The notes beneath the pieces are model-generated. The model did no database searches. It was given only the letters and a program-made list of their open reading frames with translations, and was not told the DNA's origin. This document shows, in pieces, positions 1 to 9,760 of a stretch of 64,000 bases of DNA; the first letter of the stretch is position 1, and the number at the start of each line of letters is the position of its first letter. The position numbers were made by a program, and so were the translations under genes. This stretch comes from Pedobacter alluvionis (GTDB lineage: Bacteria; Bacteroidota; Bacteroidia; Sphingobacteriales; Sphingobacteriaceae): assembly GCF_003664035.1 (NCBI RefSeq), contig NZ_RCCK01000014.1, forward strand, positions 456,981 to 520,980, written 5' to 3'.

Positions 1-2
1 GC

Positions 3-1676
3 ATGGAATTAGATCTTGAAGCCGATTTAAGCATCGATTCAATCAAAAGAATGGAAATTATCGCCTCTCTTAAAGAAAAAATCGGATTTGGTTCACAGGG
101 CGATCAGGCTGACGATTTAATGGAGAAACTGGCTGCAATTAAAACTTTAAATGCGCTGGTTAACTGGATTGCTAATGTTGAAGCAGAAAGTTCGGAGGTG
201 CTTACAGAAGCAAAAAAGCTTATTGAGGAGAGCATAGACAATCAAACGGTTAGAGAAAAATTATCCCGTTTAAGATTTGAGCTGACTCCTGCTGCGCTTA
301 CCATTACTGAAGCAGCCATTTTAAAAGGGCAACGATTTGCCTTAACTGACGATGGTGGAGGCCAGGCGATCAAAATCAAGAAAGTGCTGGAAAAACATGG
401 TGCCATTGCCGATCTGGTGAACTTTGAAGATTCATTGGATGGCTATCAGGGCCTTATTATCCTGAATATGTTCGAAGCACAGCAAAAAGTGGGTATTCTC
501 GATCATTTCGCCACCATTAAAAAACTAAACTTTGATACCGTAAAATGGGTGTACCTGATTGCGGATACCAAACAATATTTTAACGATCAATCGGATATTT
601 CTTTCTTGAGAAATTACCAGGGTTACTCAGGTTTCTTTAAAAGTTTAGATCGTGAATACGAACACACCAAATGCCGTTTCATCAGTCTGGAAACCAAAAT
701 GTCGCCAGATGAAATCACCAATATTACCTTAAATGAAATCCTCAATCCGGATAAACCTTCGGAAATCATTTACAATGACCATAAAAGGCACATTATGGAA
801 TTGGTACCACACCAGTTGAGCACCGAAACCGATGCACATATCCACTTGGATAAAGATGCCGTAGTAATGGTTTTAGGTGGTGCACAAGGGATTACGGCTG
901 AATTAATGATCCACTTTGCGAAAGATTATCCTTGCAGATACATATTAGTAGGCCGTTCGGCAAACCCGATCGCCTCTGCAAACGAAGCCAGTTCTTCATT
1001 AAAAACCAAAGATGAGATCAGGCAATATGTAATTAAACAGGGTGAAATTAAAAAACCTGCCGAAATAGAACAGGAAACAAACAGAATCTATAAAAACAAC
1101 CAGATTTTACGTTGCATTGCAACTTTAGAAGAAGGTGGATCTACGGTAGTTTACGAATCGCTGGACCTTAAAGATGAAGAAGCTTTGACCCGCTTAATCA
1201 ACCAGGTTTATGAAGATTACGGACGTATTGATGGTGTAGTACATGGTGCAGGTTTACTGGAAGATAAATTGTTCCATAATAAAACTTCCGAATCATTTGG
1301 ACGTGTTTTCGATACCAAAGTAACCCCATTAAGGGTATTGGCCGAACAATTACGACCAGAAACCCAGTTTGTAATTCTTTTCTCGAGTATTGCTTCTGTT
1401 TATGGAAATCGCGGACAAACCGATTATGCTGCTGCAAACAGTGTGATGGATAAATATGCCTGGGCCTTAAAACAGAAGATTCAAGGTAAGGTAATGGCCA
1501 TAAACTGGGGTCCGTGGAAAGGAGCAGGTATGGTTTCGCCAACCCTAGAGAAAGAATATCAACGCAGGGGAATTGCCCTGATTCCTTTAGAGGATGGTAT
1601 GGAAACTTTCCTGAACGAACTTAAATATGGTAAAGAAAGCCAGGTATTAATCATGGCCGGAAACACCTGGACATAA
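3..1676 (+). CDS. Polyketide/PUFA-type synthase, C-terminal ACP-KR part (5' truncated by window edge)
   Basis: This is the 3' part of a large multidomain synthase; the reading frame is open to the window edge, so the first visible Met is internal. Visible residues 1-60 are an acyl carrier domain with the DLSIDSIK motif, in which Ser13 would carry phosphopantetheine; this form is typical of PUFA-synthase ACPs. After a linker, a ketoreductase domain spans about residues 285-540, with a GGAQGI nucleotide-binding loop near 291, FSSIASVYG, and the catalytic Tyr475 in DYAAANS. The KR would reduce beta-keto intermediates. Missing upstream domains probably include KS and AT. A second synthase follows 189 bp downstream on the same strand, so the two probably share a chain. 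The family assignment (PfaA, HglE or enediyne-like iterative PKS) cannot be settled from this fragment. Confidence 0.85.
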   Translation: MELDLEADLSIDSIKRMEIIASLKEKIGFGSQGDQADDLMEKLAAIKTLNALVNWIANVEAESSEVLTEAKKLIEESIDNQTVREKLSRLRFELTPAALTITEAAILKGQRFALTDDGGGQAIKIKKVLEKHGAIADLVNFEDSLDGYQGLIILNMFEAQQKVGILDHFATIKKLNFDTVKWVYLIADTKQYFNDQSDISFLRNYQGYSGFFKSLDREYEHTKCRFISLETKMSPDEITNITLNEILNPDKPSEIIYNDHKRHIMELVPHQLSTETDAHIHLDKDAVVMVLGGAQGITAELMIHFAKDYPCRYILVGRSANPIASANEASSSLKTKDEIRQYVIKQGEIKKPAEIEQETNRIYKNNQILRCIATLEEGGSTVVYESLDLKDEEALTRLINQVYEDYGRIDGVVHGAGLLEDKLFHNKTSESFGRVFDTKVTPLRVLAEQLRPETQFVILFSSIASVYGNRGQTDYAAANSVMDKYAWALKQKIQGKVMAINWGPWKGAGMVSPTLEKEYQRRGIALIPLEDGMETFLNELKYGKESQVLIMAGNTWT

Positions 1677-1865
1677 AAACCTGAGTTCGATGACTAAGAT
1701 GCATTTAAAAGATAACCTGTCGATATTTTTAGCTCATAGCCGTCAGTCATACTGATCCGATAGCTATAGAGCCGCATGACGATCGCGTGAGTTAAACAGG
1801 CTAAAAATAGTCAGTACAAATAAATTAACAGAACTAAGATTAGAAGATTCCCTTAAGCAAACAAG

Positions 1866-4800
1866 ATGAAGAAAAGCGACGTAGCAATTATTGGAATGTC
1901 ATGCATTTTTCCGGGTGCGAAAGATATGCAGACCTTTTGGGAGAACATTATCAACCGGGTAGATTCTACACAAGCAGTTCCGTCCGACCGGATTGATCCT
2001 GTACATTTTGATAAAACGGTAAGCGGGGTAGATCGTTTTTATTGCAATCGGGGTGGTTTTATACCCGATCATCAGTTTGATCCGCAACGTTTCGGCATTT
2101 TACCGCTGGCTGTTGAAGGTACCGAACCTGATCATCTGATAACCTTAGATCTTGTTCATCAGGCATTGGAAGATGCAGCCGTATTTGAAAAAAAATATTC
2201 CCTTGATAAAACAGGGATCATTATTGGCAAAGGCAATTATGTAGGGCCCGGGGCAACCAGAGCCATCGAAATTGTAAGAACTGGCGAACAGATTTCGAGC
2301 GTTTTGAAAGATTTGATGCCACAACTTACGGAAGCCGAAATCGAAAAGGTGAAACACGAATTCCAATTGCGTAAAGGTCGCTTCAGTGCCGATACCGCAA
2401 TGGGCCTGATTCCTAATTTAGTGGCCTCACTGGTAGCCAACCGCCTCAATTTAGGGGGACTGGCCTTTACTTTAGATGCTGCCTGTGCCAGTTCACTTAT
2501 TGCAGTTGACCATGGCGTACAGGAGCTAAATAGTGGCCGTTGCGACATGATTGTTGCAGGAGGTGTGCACCTAGGTCAGAATGCAGCCTTTTGGAGCATA
2601 TTTTCTCAACTGGGTGCTTTATCAAAACAAGAAAAAATTAAACCATTTGACCAAAGCGCCGATGGATTGATTATTGGCGAAGGTTGTGGTTTTGTCGTGC
2701 TTAAACGATTAGAAGATGCCATCAGGGATCAGGACAAAATCTATTCGGTAATTAAAGGCGTTGGCATCAGCAGCGATGGCAGCGGAACCAGTGTAATGAG
2801 TCCATCGGTTAAAGGCCAGTTGAAAGCCATCACAGAAGCGTGGAAAAACGCAGAACTGGAAAGTAAAAATATTGGCTATTTAGAAGCTCACGGTACAGGT
2901 ACACCACTCGGCGATAAAACCGAGATAGAAAGCTTAAAACAGTTTTTCGGTCAGGATGCCGATCTGCCAAAGGCCGGTATCGGTTCTGTAAAATCAAATA
3001 TCGGCCACGCCATGCCCGCAGCAGGTATTGCAGGCTTGATTAAATCGAGTTTAGCACTCTACCATGGCATTATCCCGCCTACTTTACATTGCGATGAGCC
3101 TGTAGCAAAGCTGGCCGAAACCCGTTTTTCTGCTGTGCAAAACGCTGCAGACTGGAATCAATCAGGCTTACCAAAACTGGCAGCCGTAAATGCATTCGGT
3201 TTTGGCGGAATCAATGCACATGTGGTTTTAAGTGCTTACGAAACCCCTAAAAAAGATGAGGTTTTGGTTATGGCAAGGCCTAGTCATGAGGCTTTGATCG
3301 AGTCATTAGAAGATGGAAATTACAGCAATGGGGATGGAAATTTCCGCCTGGTATTATTTAACCCTAGCCCTGAAAGAATCAAAAAAGCCTTAAAAATTGT
3401 AACTAAAAATTCTCCCTGGAGAAATAAACAGGATATCTGGTATACCAATTCACCGCTATTGGCGAATGATGGAAAAATAGCTTTTGTTTTCCCGGGTTTA
3501 GATGGACTTGCTGGCGGAGAAATTAAATCGGTAGCGGATTATTTCAAAATTAATATCGACGAAAACGAAAAACAGGAAGGTCTTTTAAGCGAGGCACTCA
3601 ACATACTCAATAAAAGCAGCGTTTTAGATCAGGCTTTAAAGCAATTGGGTATTAAATCTGATATGAATGCAGGCCACAGCCTTGGTGAATGGCTTGCGGC
3701 AAGATCTTCAGAATTGGCAGAAGAAAGTTCGGTAATGAATTTGCTGAATGTGCTCAATCCAGAAACCTTTGAACTGAAAGATTCGCGTTTTATTGCTGTG
3801 GGCTGTGGTTTAGATACCCTTCAACCCATTATCGAAAGCATTCCTGACTTATACCTTTCTAACGATAACTGCCCGCAACAGGTCATCCTCTGTGGCAGTA
3901 AAATGGCGCTGGATGAACTGGTACCGATCTTAAAAACGAAACAGATTTTCCATCAGATTTTGCCATTCCAATCAGGTTTCCACTCGCCATTTGTAGCTGA
4001 TAAATTGGGATTGATCCTCGAGGGTATGCAGGATATGCAGTTCCGAAAAACCACTACGCCGCTTTGGTCGGCTACTACTTTAGAAACTTACCCCGAAGGT
4101 TTTGAAGCCATCCGCCAGTTAAGCGCTGAACATTTAATTAAACCGGTACGTTTTCGTGAACTTACCGAAAAGTTATATGACGAAGGTGCACGTGTTTTTA
4201 TCCAGGTGGGTTCAGGTGGTTTAGTCGGTTTTATCGACGATACTTTAAAGGGAAAAGAAATCAGCACCATCAGTGCCAATGTGCCGATCCGTTCGGGCAT
4301 TACCCAGCTGCAAAGAGTTTTGGCTGCACTTTTTATTGAAGGAAAAGAAATCGGCCTGAGTTATTTGGGCAACATCAAATCTACTCCTCCACAAAAAAAC
4401 AAAGGTATTAAACTTGATTTGGGTTCGCCGATTATCCATAACCTGCAAACACTTAAGGGTCTAACCATTAAACAAACTCAACCTGTACAACCCAAAACTT
4501 TTGTCGAAGCCAAACATCCGGTTTTACAGGCTTTTAATGAGAATGTATTGGAAATGATCAATATGCAAAGTGAAATGATTGATCTTTTCGAAAATGCAGC
4601 GTTACAAGTCGATCAACCGAGTAACTGGGCACCAGCCAAACCAATAAAGCCTGTAAGGCAGCCCTTTAGCCAAAAGCTTGATGTGAGCCTGGACAATTGT
4701 CCTTACCTCATCGACCATTCACTCCTGAGGCAACCAAAAGGATGGCCAACGGTTGAAGATATGGATCCGGTAATCCCAATGACCATGATTTTCGAAGTAT

Positions 4801-6101
4801 TTGCTGAGATTGCCAATGCGCAATCGCCCGGAGAAAAGGTACAGAAAATCATGAATATGCGGGTTTTCCAATGGATGAATGTGGTTAAACCTTTTCAGGA
4901 AACCGTAACTGGCGAATGGAAAGACGAGCAAAGGGTTTACCTTAATCTGGAGCGTTTTGCCAATGCAGAAGTGCAGCTGGCTTCACAATTAAATCCTGCT
5001 CCGGATAGAACTTTCGATATTGGAAAATTATTGGAAATCGATCGTACTTCCGAACAGATTTACGATGCCCACATGTTCCACGGACCGGACTACCAGGGCA
5101 TTAAAAAACTGATCGCCGTTGGAAAAAAAGGAATTACGGGTGTTATTGAGGCATCAGGCGGCAAAGGTTCCTTGCTTGATAATGCTGGTCAGCTATTTGG
5201 TTTATGGCTTCAGCTCACTTTAGAAAAAGACAGGATTGCTTTCCCGGTTAAAATCCAGGAGATAGAATTTTTCGGCGATATGGCCGACCAGAAAGGGCAA
5301 TTCGAATGTACCTGCGTACTCACTGAAATTAACGATGAATTTGCCACTGCCGATCTCGTAATGAAACGAGATGGCATTACCTGGCTCATCATTACAGGCT
5401 GGCAAAACCGCAGGCTCGAAATAGACGAACCACTTTGGAACGTTTCGATGTCGCCGCTCCACAACCGTTTATCAGAAGAAGTGGCACCTGGCGTTTTTCT
5501 TTTTGGCAACGCTTACTCGCGTGTGGTATCGTGGGATTTTATCCTTAAAAGATATTTCAATCAGACAGAGAAGAAGCATCATCAAAACCTTTTACCCAAT
5601 AAAAGAAGAACCTGGATGATCAGTCGCGTAGCGGCAAAAGATGCCGTTCGGAATTTATTAAATACACAAAAAAATCAGGCTTGCTACCCCATCACTTTCG
5701 AAATTTATTCTGATGAGCACCGCAAACCTTATGTTAAAGGTGGGTTAACAGAAAACATCAATATTTCCATTGCCCACAAAGGAACTGATGCTGTTGGCAT
5801 AGCCCGTTTTAACGAAGCCGTTGGTATTGATATCGAACATATTGAAGAACGCAGCGCTGGCTTCTTCGACCTTGTGTTTAATGATCATGAAATGGCCTTG
5901 CTTGAAAGCCGCGACAAAATTGAATGGGCAACCCGCTTTTGGGTGGCTAAAGAAGCCTATGGAAAATACCTGGGAAAAGGTTTACAGGGCAATCCAAAAG
6001 CCTACACCGTTGAAGAAATTAACGGCGAAGAATTATGCATCAATAACATCAAAATCAAAACAATCAAACATAAAAACTATATCATCGGATGGACACTATA
6101 A
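1866..6101 (+). CDS. Iterative type I polyketide/fatty acid synthase, KS-AT-DH-PPTase
   Basis: The 1411-aa protein carries four recognisable parts. A ketosynthase occupies about 1-440, with active-site Cys207 (DAACASS), His342 (EAHGTGT) and His381 (SNIGH). An acyltransferase lies at about 530-800, with Ser605 (GHSLGEW) and His706 (GFHSPF). A double-hotdog dehydratase lies at about 940-1200, with candidate His951 and Asp1105 (LLDNAGQ). The C-terminus from about 1230 is a Sfp-type phosphopantetheinyl transferase, with GIDIE (Asp1322, Glu1324) and WVAKEAYGK (Glu1363). The protein has no ACP or KR of its own; these are supplied by the upstream protein and by the free ACP, whose gene overlaps this one by 13 bp. 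The fused PPTase probably activates the cluster's own carrier domains. The organisation resembles enediyne- or PUFA-type systems, but the split is unusual. Confidence 0.9.
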   Translation: MKKSDVAIIGMSCIFPGAKDMQTFWENIINRVDSTQAVPSDRIDPVHFDKTVSGVDRFYCNRGGFIPDHQFDPQRFGILPLAVEGTEPDHLITLDLVHQALEDAAVFEKKYSLDKTGIIIGKGNYVGPGATRAIEIVRTGEQISSVLKDLMPQLTEAEIEKVKHEFQLRKGRFSADTAMGLIPNLVASLVANRLNLGGLAFTLDAACASSLIAVDHGVQELNSGRCDMIVAGGVHLGQNAAFWSIFSQLGALSKQEKIKPFDQSADGLIIGEGCGFVVLKRLEDAIRDQDKIYSVIKGVGISSDGSGTSVMSPSVKGQLKAITEAWKNAELESKNIGYLEAHGTGTPLGDKTEIESLKQFFGQDADLPKAGIGSVKSNIGHAMPAAGIAGLIKSSLALYHGIIPPTLHCDEPVAKLAETRFSAVQNAADWNQSGLPKLAAVNAFGFGGINAHVVLSAYETPKKDEVLVMARPSHEALIESLEDGNYSNGDGNFRLVLFNPSPERIKKALKIVTKNSPWRNKQDIWYTNSPLLANDGKIAFVFPGLDGLAGGEIKSVADYFKINIDENEKQEGLLSEALNILNKSSVLDQALKQLGIKSDMNAGHSLGEWLAARSSELAEESSVMNLLNVLNPETFELKDSRFIAVGCGLDTLQPIIESIPDLYLSNDNCPQQVILCGSKMALDELVPILKTKQIFHQILPFQSGFHSPFVADKLGLILEGMQDMQFRKTTTPLWSATTLETYPEGFEAIRQLSAEHLIKPVRFRELTEKLYDEGARVFIQVGSGGLVGFIDDTLKGKEISTISANVPIRSGITQLQRVLAALFIEGKEIGLSYLGNIKSTPPQKNKGIKLDLGSPIIHNLQTLKGLTIKQTQPVQPKTFVEAKHPVLQAFNENVLEMINMQSEMIDLFENAALQVDQPSNWAPAKPIKPVRQPFSQKLDVSLDNCPYLIDHSLLRQPKGWPTVEDMDPVIPMTMIFEVFAEIANAQSPGEKVQKIMNMRVFQWMNVVKPFQETVTGEWKDEQRVYLNLERFANAEVQLASQLNPAPDRTFDIGKLLEIDRTSEQIYDAHMFHGPDYQGIKKLIAVGKKGITGVIEASGGKGSLLDNAGQLFGLWLQLTLEKDRIAFPVKIQEIEFFGDMADQKGQFECTCVLTEINDEFATADLVMKRDGITWLIITGWQNRRLEIDEPLWNVSMSPLHNRLSEEVAPGVFLFGNAYSRVVSWDFILKRYFNQTEKKHHQNLLPNKRRTWMISRVAAKDAVRNLLNTQKNQACYPITFEIYSDEHRKPYVKGGLTENINISIAHKGTDAVGIARFNEAVGIDIEHIEERSAGFFDLVFNDHEMALLESRDKIEWATRFWVAKEAYGKYLGKGLQGNPKAYTVEEINGEELCINNIKIKTIKHKNYIIGWTL

Positions 6102-6385
6102 CGACAAAATTAAGCAGCGAAGAAATCTTCAGCCTCATGAAACAATTCATAACAGAAGTAATCGGCGAGGAATTTGTTGAAGAAATGGATATTACCCCTG
6201 AAAGTTCTTTCACCAAGGATCTGGAAATGGATAGCATCGAAATTGTATCTTTTTCCGAAAAAATCAAAGCGCATTTTGGCGATCAGATCGATTTTACAGG
6301 CTGGTTATCATCAATGGATCTGGATCAGTTGATCAACTTAAACTTAGGCATGATCATCTCTTACATCGAAGAATGCCAATCGTAA
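6089..6385 (+). CDS. Free-standing acyl carrier protein
   Basis: This 98-aa protein has the acyl carrier motif DLEMDSIEIV; the Ser within DSI would receive 4'-phosphopantetheine, probably from the PPTase domain of the gene just upstream. It is longer than a fatty-acid AcpP (about 78 aa) because of an N-terminal extension. The start codon lies 13 bp inside the upstream gene and its 3' end overlaps the following hydrolase by 13 bp, which indicates tight translational coupling. It probably tethers the growing chain, or a starter or accessory unit, for the cluster synthases. Confidence 0.9.
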   Translation: MDTITTKLSSEEIFSLMKQFITEVIGEEFVEEMDITPESSFTKDLEMDSIEIVSFSEKIKAHFGDQIDFTGWLSSMDLDQLINLNLGMIISYIEECQS

Positions 6386-7137
6386 CGGTAAACGGCAAAT
6401 CGGTTCACGTTCAGGAGCTCAATAAAGAAGCTACTGAAAGCATCGTCCTGATTCACGGGATGTTTAGTAACCTGTCTGTCTATTATTTTAGTATTGCACC
6501 CCTACTCGCCACAAAATATCACGTGGTACTTTATGATCTGAAAAGCCATGGCATGAGCGAAAAGGCTTTAACAGGCTACGATCTGGAGAGCATGACCAAC
6601 GACCTACTTGCATTGATGGAAGAATTAAAGCTGCAAAAAGTGCATTTGGGTGGTTATAGTTTCGGTGGATTGATTGCTTTAAAAATGGCTATCCGCTTCC
6701 CCGAACGAATTAACAAACTGGCCGTGATTGAAGCACCAGATCCTAATGACGATAAAACAAGGGGAATAATTGATGAGTATAGTCGTGAGTTTTTAGAACA
6801 TTACGTCGAAAACTTTACCGATACCACTAAAGTAAAAATGGGTAAAAGGCAAATGGAGCGTAACCACCGCATGTACGAGTACCTCTTTTATCAAACTTCG
6901 ATTAAAACCGACATGGAGCTGGAAAAAGATTTTTTTGACAGCCCGGAGATCGAAACTATAAAAAAGGCCACCCTGTTGCTTTATGGTACCGATTCTAATT
7001 GTCTCCATGCAGGCAAACAGTTAGATGGGGCGATTGAAAACGCATCTTTAATTGCCGTCCCAGGTGACCATAATATTCCGATCCAGCAACCATTGGTAAT
7101 CGCCGAAGCATTGTTAAACTTTTTTCAGGAAACATAA
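6373..7137 (+). CDS. Alpha/beta hydrolase, probable chain-releasing thioesterase
   Basis: This 254-aa alpha/beta hydrolase has the oxyanion segment HGMFSN, the nucleophile elbow GGYSFGGL and a C-terminal histidine in GDHNIP; the acid is probably the Asp in YGTDSN. There is no signal peptide, so it acts in the cytoplasm. The gene overlaps the ACP gene by 13 bp. That position suggests a type II thioesterase or acyl-transfer enzyme that releases or edits ACP-bound chains. An ester hydrolase or methyl esterase role cannot be excluded. Confidence 0.8.
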   Translation: MPIVTVNGKSVHVQELNKEATESIVLIHGMFSNLSVYYFSIAPLLATKYHVVLYDLKSHGMSEKALTGYDLESMTNDLLALMEELKLQKVHLGGYSFGGLIALKMAIRFPERINKLAVIEAPDPNDDKTRGIIDEYSREFLEHYVENFTDTTKVKMGKRQMERNHRMYEYLFYQTSIKTDMELEKDFFDSPEIETIKKATLLLYGTDSNCLHAGKQLDGAIENASLIAVPGDHNIPIQQPLVIAEALLNFFQET

Positions 7138-7149
7138 AATTAAACACGT

Positions 7150-8349
7150 ATGGCAAAATTCGTATTCGTTGTTCCGCCCCTAACCGGCCATATTAACCCT
7201 ACACTAAGTATGGGTACTACCTTAATCGAAAGAGGTCACCGTGTAGGATGGATTACTTTAGATGAATCATTAGGCGATAAACTTCCTGGAGGTGGCGAAC
7301 TCCTTGTGATCAGATACAATCAGAACGACCAACAGAAAAAAGATTCAGAAAAATACCTTGATATCATTACCAAAAAAATTGTTTACGGCATTGATAGCAT
7401 CAAATTTTTGTACGAAGAAGTATTGATTCCGCTCAACAGGCATAGTTACGAAGGTATTGCCGGTTTACTTGATCAGTTTAAGCCAGATCTGGTGATTACT
7501 GATCATCAGATGTTTGCAGGAGCCATTGCAGCAACGAATAAAAACTATCCCTATGTAACCTCAGTTACTGCACCTGCGGCGATAAAAGTAATGGATGAAT
7601 TGCCAAAAGTACACGAATGGGAAGTGAACCAGATTGTGGAACTGCAAAAAGAATTCGGCATTAGTACAACCGGCTCTATTGCCTGTTCTGATCTTGCCAC
7701 CTTGGTATTTACTTCGCGGGATTTTTTCGGGGAGATGGATTTACCAGAACATTTTAAGTTTGTAGGCCCCGTTTTTAACCGTCGTAAAAATAAAATCCCT
7801 TTTACATGGGAAGCATTTCATACCAGCAAACCAAAAATACTGGTCAGTATTGGCACCACCTTCGATCATGAGCATAAGAAAAACTTCTTCGCCAAAGTAA
7901 TCGATGCTTTTGCTGATGAAGACCTGCAGGTGGTTGTGGTTTCAGACCCTGCTCTATTTGAGGAATGGCCGGCTAATTTTACGGTACAGCGCCAGGTGCC
8001 ACAATTGGAACTTTTGCCACACCTCGATGCCGTGGTTTGCCATGGAGGGCACAATACTGTTTGTGAAACCTTGATGAATGGCCTCCCTATGGTAGTTATT
8101 CCTATAGCCTACGATCAGAGCCATGTAGCCGGGCGTGTTTTTAGAGTTGGTGCAGGAGAACGTTTAAATTTTAACCGCTTTAAAGCCAGTCACCTTAAAG
8201 AAGCTGTAAACAAAGTGCTGCAGAACGACAGTTACAAAATAGCTGCAGAACAAATTAAACGGTCCTTTATTCAAGCTGGCGGAACAGAAAGCGCCGCCGA
8301 TTTACTGGAGGCATTAAGCAACAAAACCTCAAACGTATTCATCAGTTAA
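7150..8349 (+). CDS. GT1-family glycosyltransferase (MGT/CrtX-like), first copy
   Basis: This 399-aa two-domain GT-B enzyme of the UDP-glycosyltransferase superfamily begins with the glycine-rich FVVPPLTGHINPTLSMG segment of the acceptor domain. It carries the donor-binding motif CHGGHNTVCETLMNGLPMV near residue 300, the bacterial counterpart of the PSPG box of macrolide and carotenoid glycosyltransferases. It starts 12 bp after the hydrolase. It probably transfers a sugar from a nucleotide donor to a hydroxyl of the polyketide or another lipid acceptor. A second paralogue follows directly. Carotenoid glycosylation is an alternative, but no carotenoid genes are visible. Confidence 0.87.
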   Translation: MAKFVFVVPPLTGHINPTLSMGTTLIERGHRVGWITLDESLGDKLPGGGELLVIRYNQNDQQKKDSEKYLDIITKKIVYGIDSIKFLYEEVLIPLNRHSYEGIAGLLDQFKPDLVITDHQMFAGAIAATNKNYPYVTSVTAPAAIKVMDELPKVHEWEVNQIVELQKEFGISTTGSIACSDLATLVFTSRDFFGEMDLPEHFKFVGPVFNRRKNKIPFTWEAFHTSKPKILVSIGTTFDHEHKKNFFAKVIDAFADEDLQVVVVSDPALFEEWPANFTVQRQVPQLELLPHLDAVVCHGGHNTVCETLMNGLPMVVIPIAYDQSHVAGRVFRVGAGERLNFNRFKASHLKEAVNKVLQNDSYKIAAEQIKRSFIQAGGTESAADLLEALSNKTSNVFIS

Positions 8350-8360
8350 ATTATAATCTT

Positions 8361-9575
8361 ATGTCAAAATTCCTTTTCGTTGTCCCGCCCTTTTTCGGCC
8401 ATATTAGCCCAACATTAAGCATTGGTGCAAGTTTATTGGCCAGAGGCCATGAGGTAAAATGGCTGGGTATTACCCCGCTTGCAAAGGTGCATTTACCAGA
8501 AGGTGGTGAGTTTATTTACCCGGAAGAAGATTTAGCCGAATATGCTGATGAGATACAACGCATTCTAAAACGTCAGGATGATGGCCCGACCTGTTCTGGT
8601 CCGGAAGTGATGAAACTTGCGCTCGAAGAAACTTATGTTCCTTTTGCTAAAATGATGATGAAAGGGCTGAACAACCTTGTTGATGCCTGGAAACCCGATG
8701 TAATGATTAATGACTGCATTACTTTCGCTGGTGCACTAAGCGCACACTTAAAAGGCATCCCATCGGTTACCACTACACCGGTTCCACCAGATGTAATGGG
8801 CGATACGGCTAACAGTGCTCCTAAAATATTTGAATGGCAACAGAATCTGATTAAAGGTTTACAAAGGGAAGTAGGTATTTACAGCGACGATATCCATATC
8901 CATTCGCATAAATTGAATATGGTTTTCACTTCACAGGCTTTTGCAGGTTTCGAAGAGAAACCACCACACATGCATTTTGTTGGTCCGGTAAAAGGCCGGC
9001 CAAATCTGGCCCCTTTTGATTGGGAACGTCTGAGTAAGGCAACCACGCCTAAGGTTTTTGTTTCCCTGGGCACCTTATTGGTTGATATCCGTAAGGAATT
9101 TTTCCAAAAACTGATTAATGCCTTCGAAAATCAACCCGTAACTATTGTAGCGGCAACCAACCCTGACATCTTCGAAAAATGGCCTGATAACTTTATCGTA
9201 AACGGTTTTGTGCCGCAATCAGAACTAATGCCACAGATGGATGCGGTAATTTGTCACGGTGGTTTCAATACTGTAAATGATACTTTCACCAACGGTTTAC
9301 CGATGTTAATCACACCAATTGCCTATGATCATTTTCATACGGCCAAACTAATTGAACAGGCAGGTTGTGGGGTTAGCATCCGTTACAAGCGACTACGCAT
9401 CAGCGATTTAAGAAATACCGTTTTCGAACTTTTAGAAAACCCTAAATACCGTCAGGCCGCACAAAAAATAAAAGAAACATTTATCGAAGCCGGTGGTAAC
9501 GATAAAGCGGTGCAATTGTTGGAAGATTTTGCTGAAGTTCATAGAGTTGTCGACTTTGATAGCCCCCTCGCCTAG
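8361..9575 (+). CDS. GT1-family glycosyltransferase (MGT/CrtX-like), second copy
   Basis: The 404-aa paralogue of the preceding glycosyltransferase begins in almost the same way (FLFVVPPFFGHISPTLSIG) and keeps the donor-site motif CHGGFNTVNDTFTNGLPML. The two copies are clearly diverged, so they probably act on different acceptors or add successive sugars rather than being recent duplicates. The 11-bp gap to the first copy supports one transcript. A hairpin of the GTCAACTTTC type lies directly after the stop codon and may end or attenuate that transcript. Confidence 0.87.
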   Translation: MSKFLFVVPPFFGHISPTLSIGASLLARGHEVKWLGITPLAKVHLPEGGEFIYPEEDLAEYADEIQRILKRQDDGPTCSGPEVMKLALEETYVPFAKMMMKGLNNLVDAWKPDVMINDCITFAGALSAHLKGIPSVTTTPVPPDVMGDTANSAPKIFEWQQNLIKGLQREVGIYSDDIHIHSHKLNMVFTSQAFAGFEEKPPHMHFVGPVKGRPNLAPFDWERLSKATTPKVFVSLGTLLVDIRKEFFQKLINAFENQPVTIVAATNPDIFEKWPDNFIVNGFVPQSELMPQMDAVICHGGFNTVNDTFTNGLPMLITPIAYDHFHTAKLIEQAGCGVSIRYKRLRISDLRNTVFELLENPKYRQAAQKIKETFIEAGGNDKAVQLLEDFAEVHRVVDFDSPLA

Positions 9576-9587
9576 AAGTTATGAGTG

Positions 9588-9622
9588 GTCAACTTTCATA
9601 ATACGATCGCCCGAAAGTTGAC
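9588..9622. repeat. Inverted repeat of the GTCAACTTTC family, copy 1
   Basis: A perfect 10-bp inverted repeat, GTCAACTTTC / GAAAGTTGAC, with a 15-nt loop lies 12 nt after the second glycosyltransferase. A related and longer palindrome is found at 33803-33849. No T-run follows, so it is better called a repeat than a terminator. Confidence 0.6.
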
Positions 9623-9660
9623 AACTTTGGGAGTAAATCGCAAAGTGTCCGTCATTTCGA

Positions 9661-9742
9661 TCCCTTGCTCGGTCGTCACCCTGAATTTATTTCAGGGGCT
9701 TAATAACAGGAAAGATGCTGAAACGAGTTCAGCATGACGAAA
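9661..9742. repeat. Intergenic double hairpin repeat (ATGCTGAA family)
   Basis: Two hairpins occur in series: CCCTGAA-TTTA-TTTCAGGG and a second with ATGCTGAA / TTCAGCAT arms. The same sequence family occurs inverted at 27163-27256 and partly at 53970-54000. Confidence 0.6.
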
Positions 9743-9760
9743 CCTTTATAATACCAAAAA

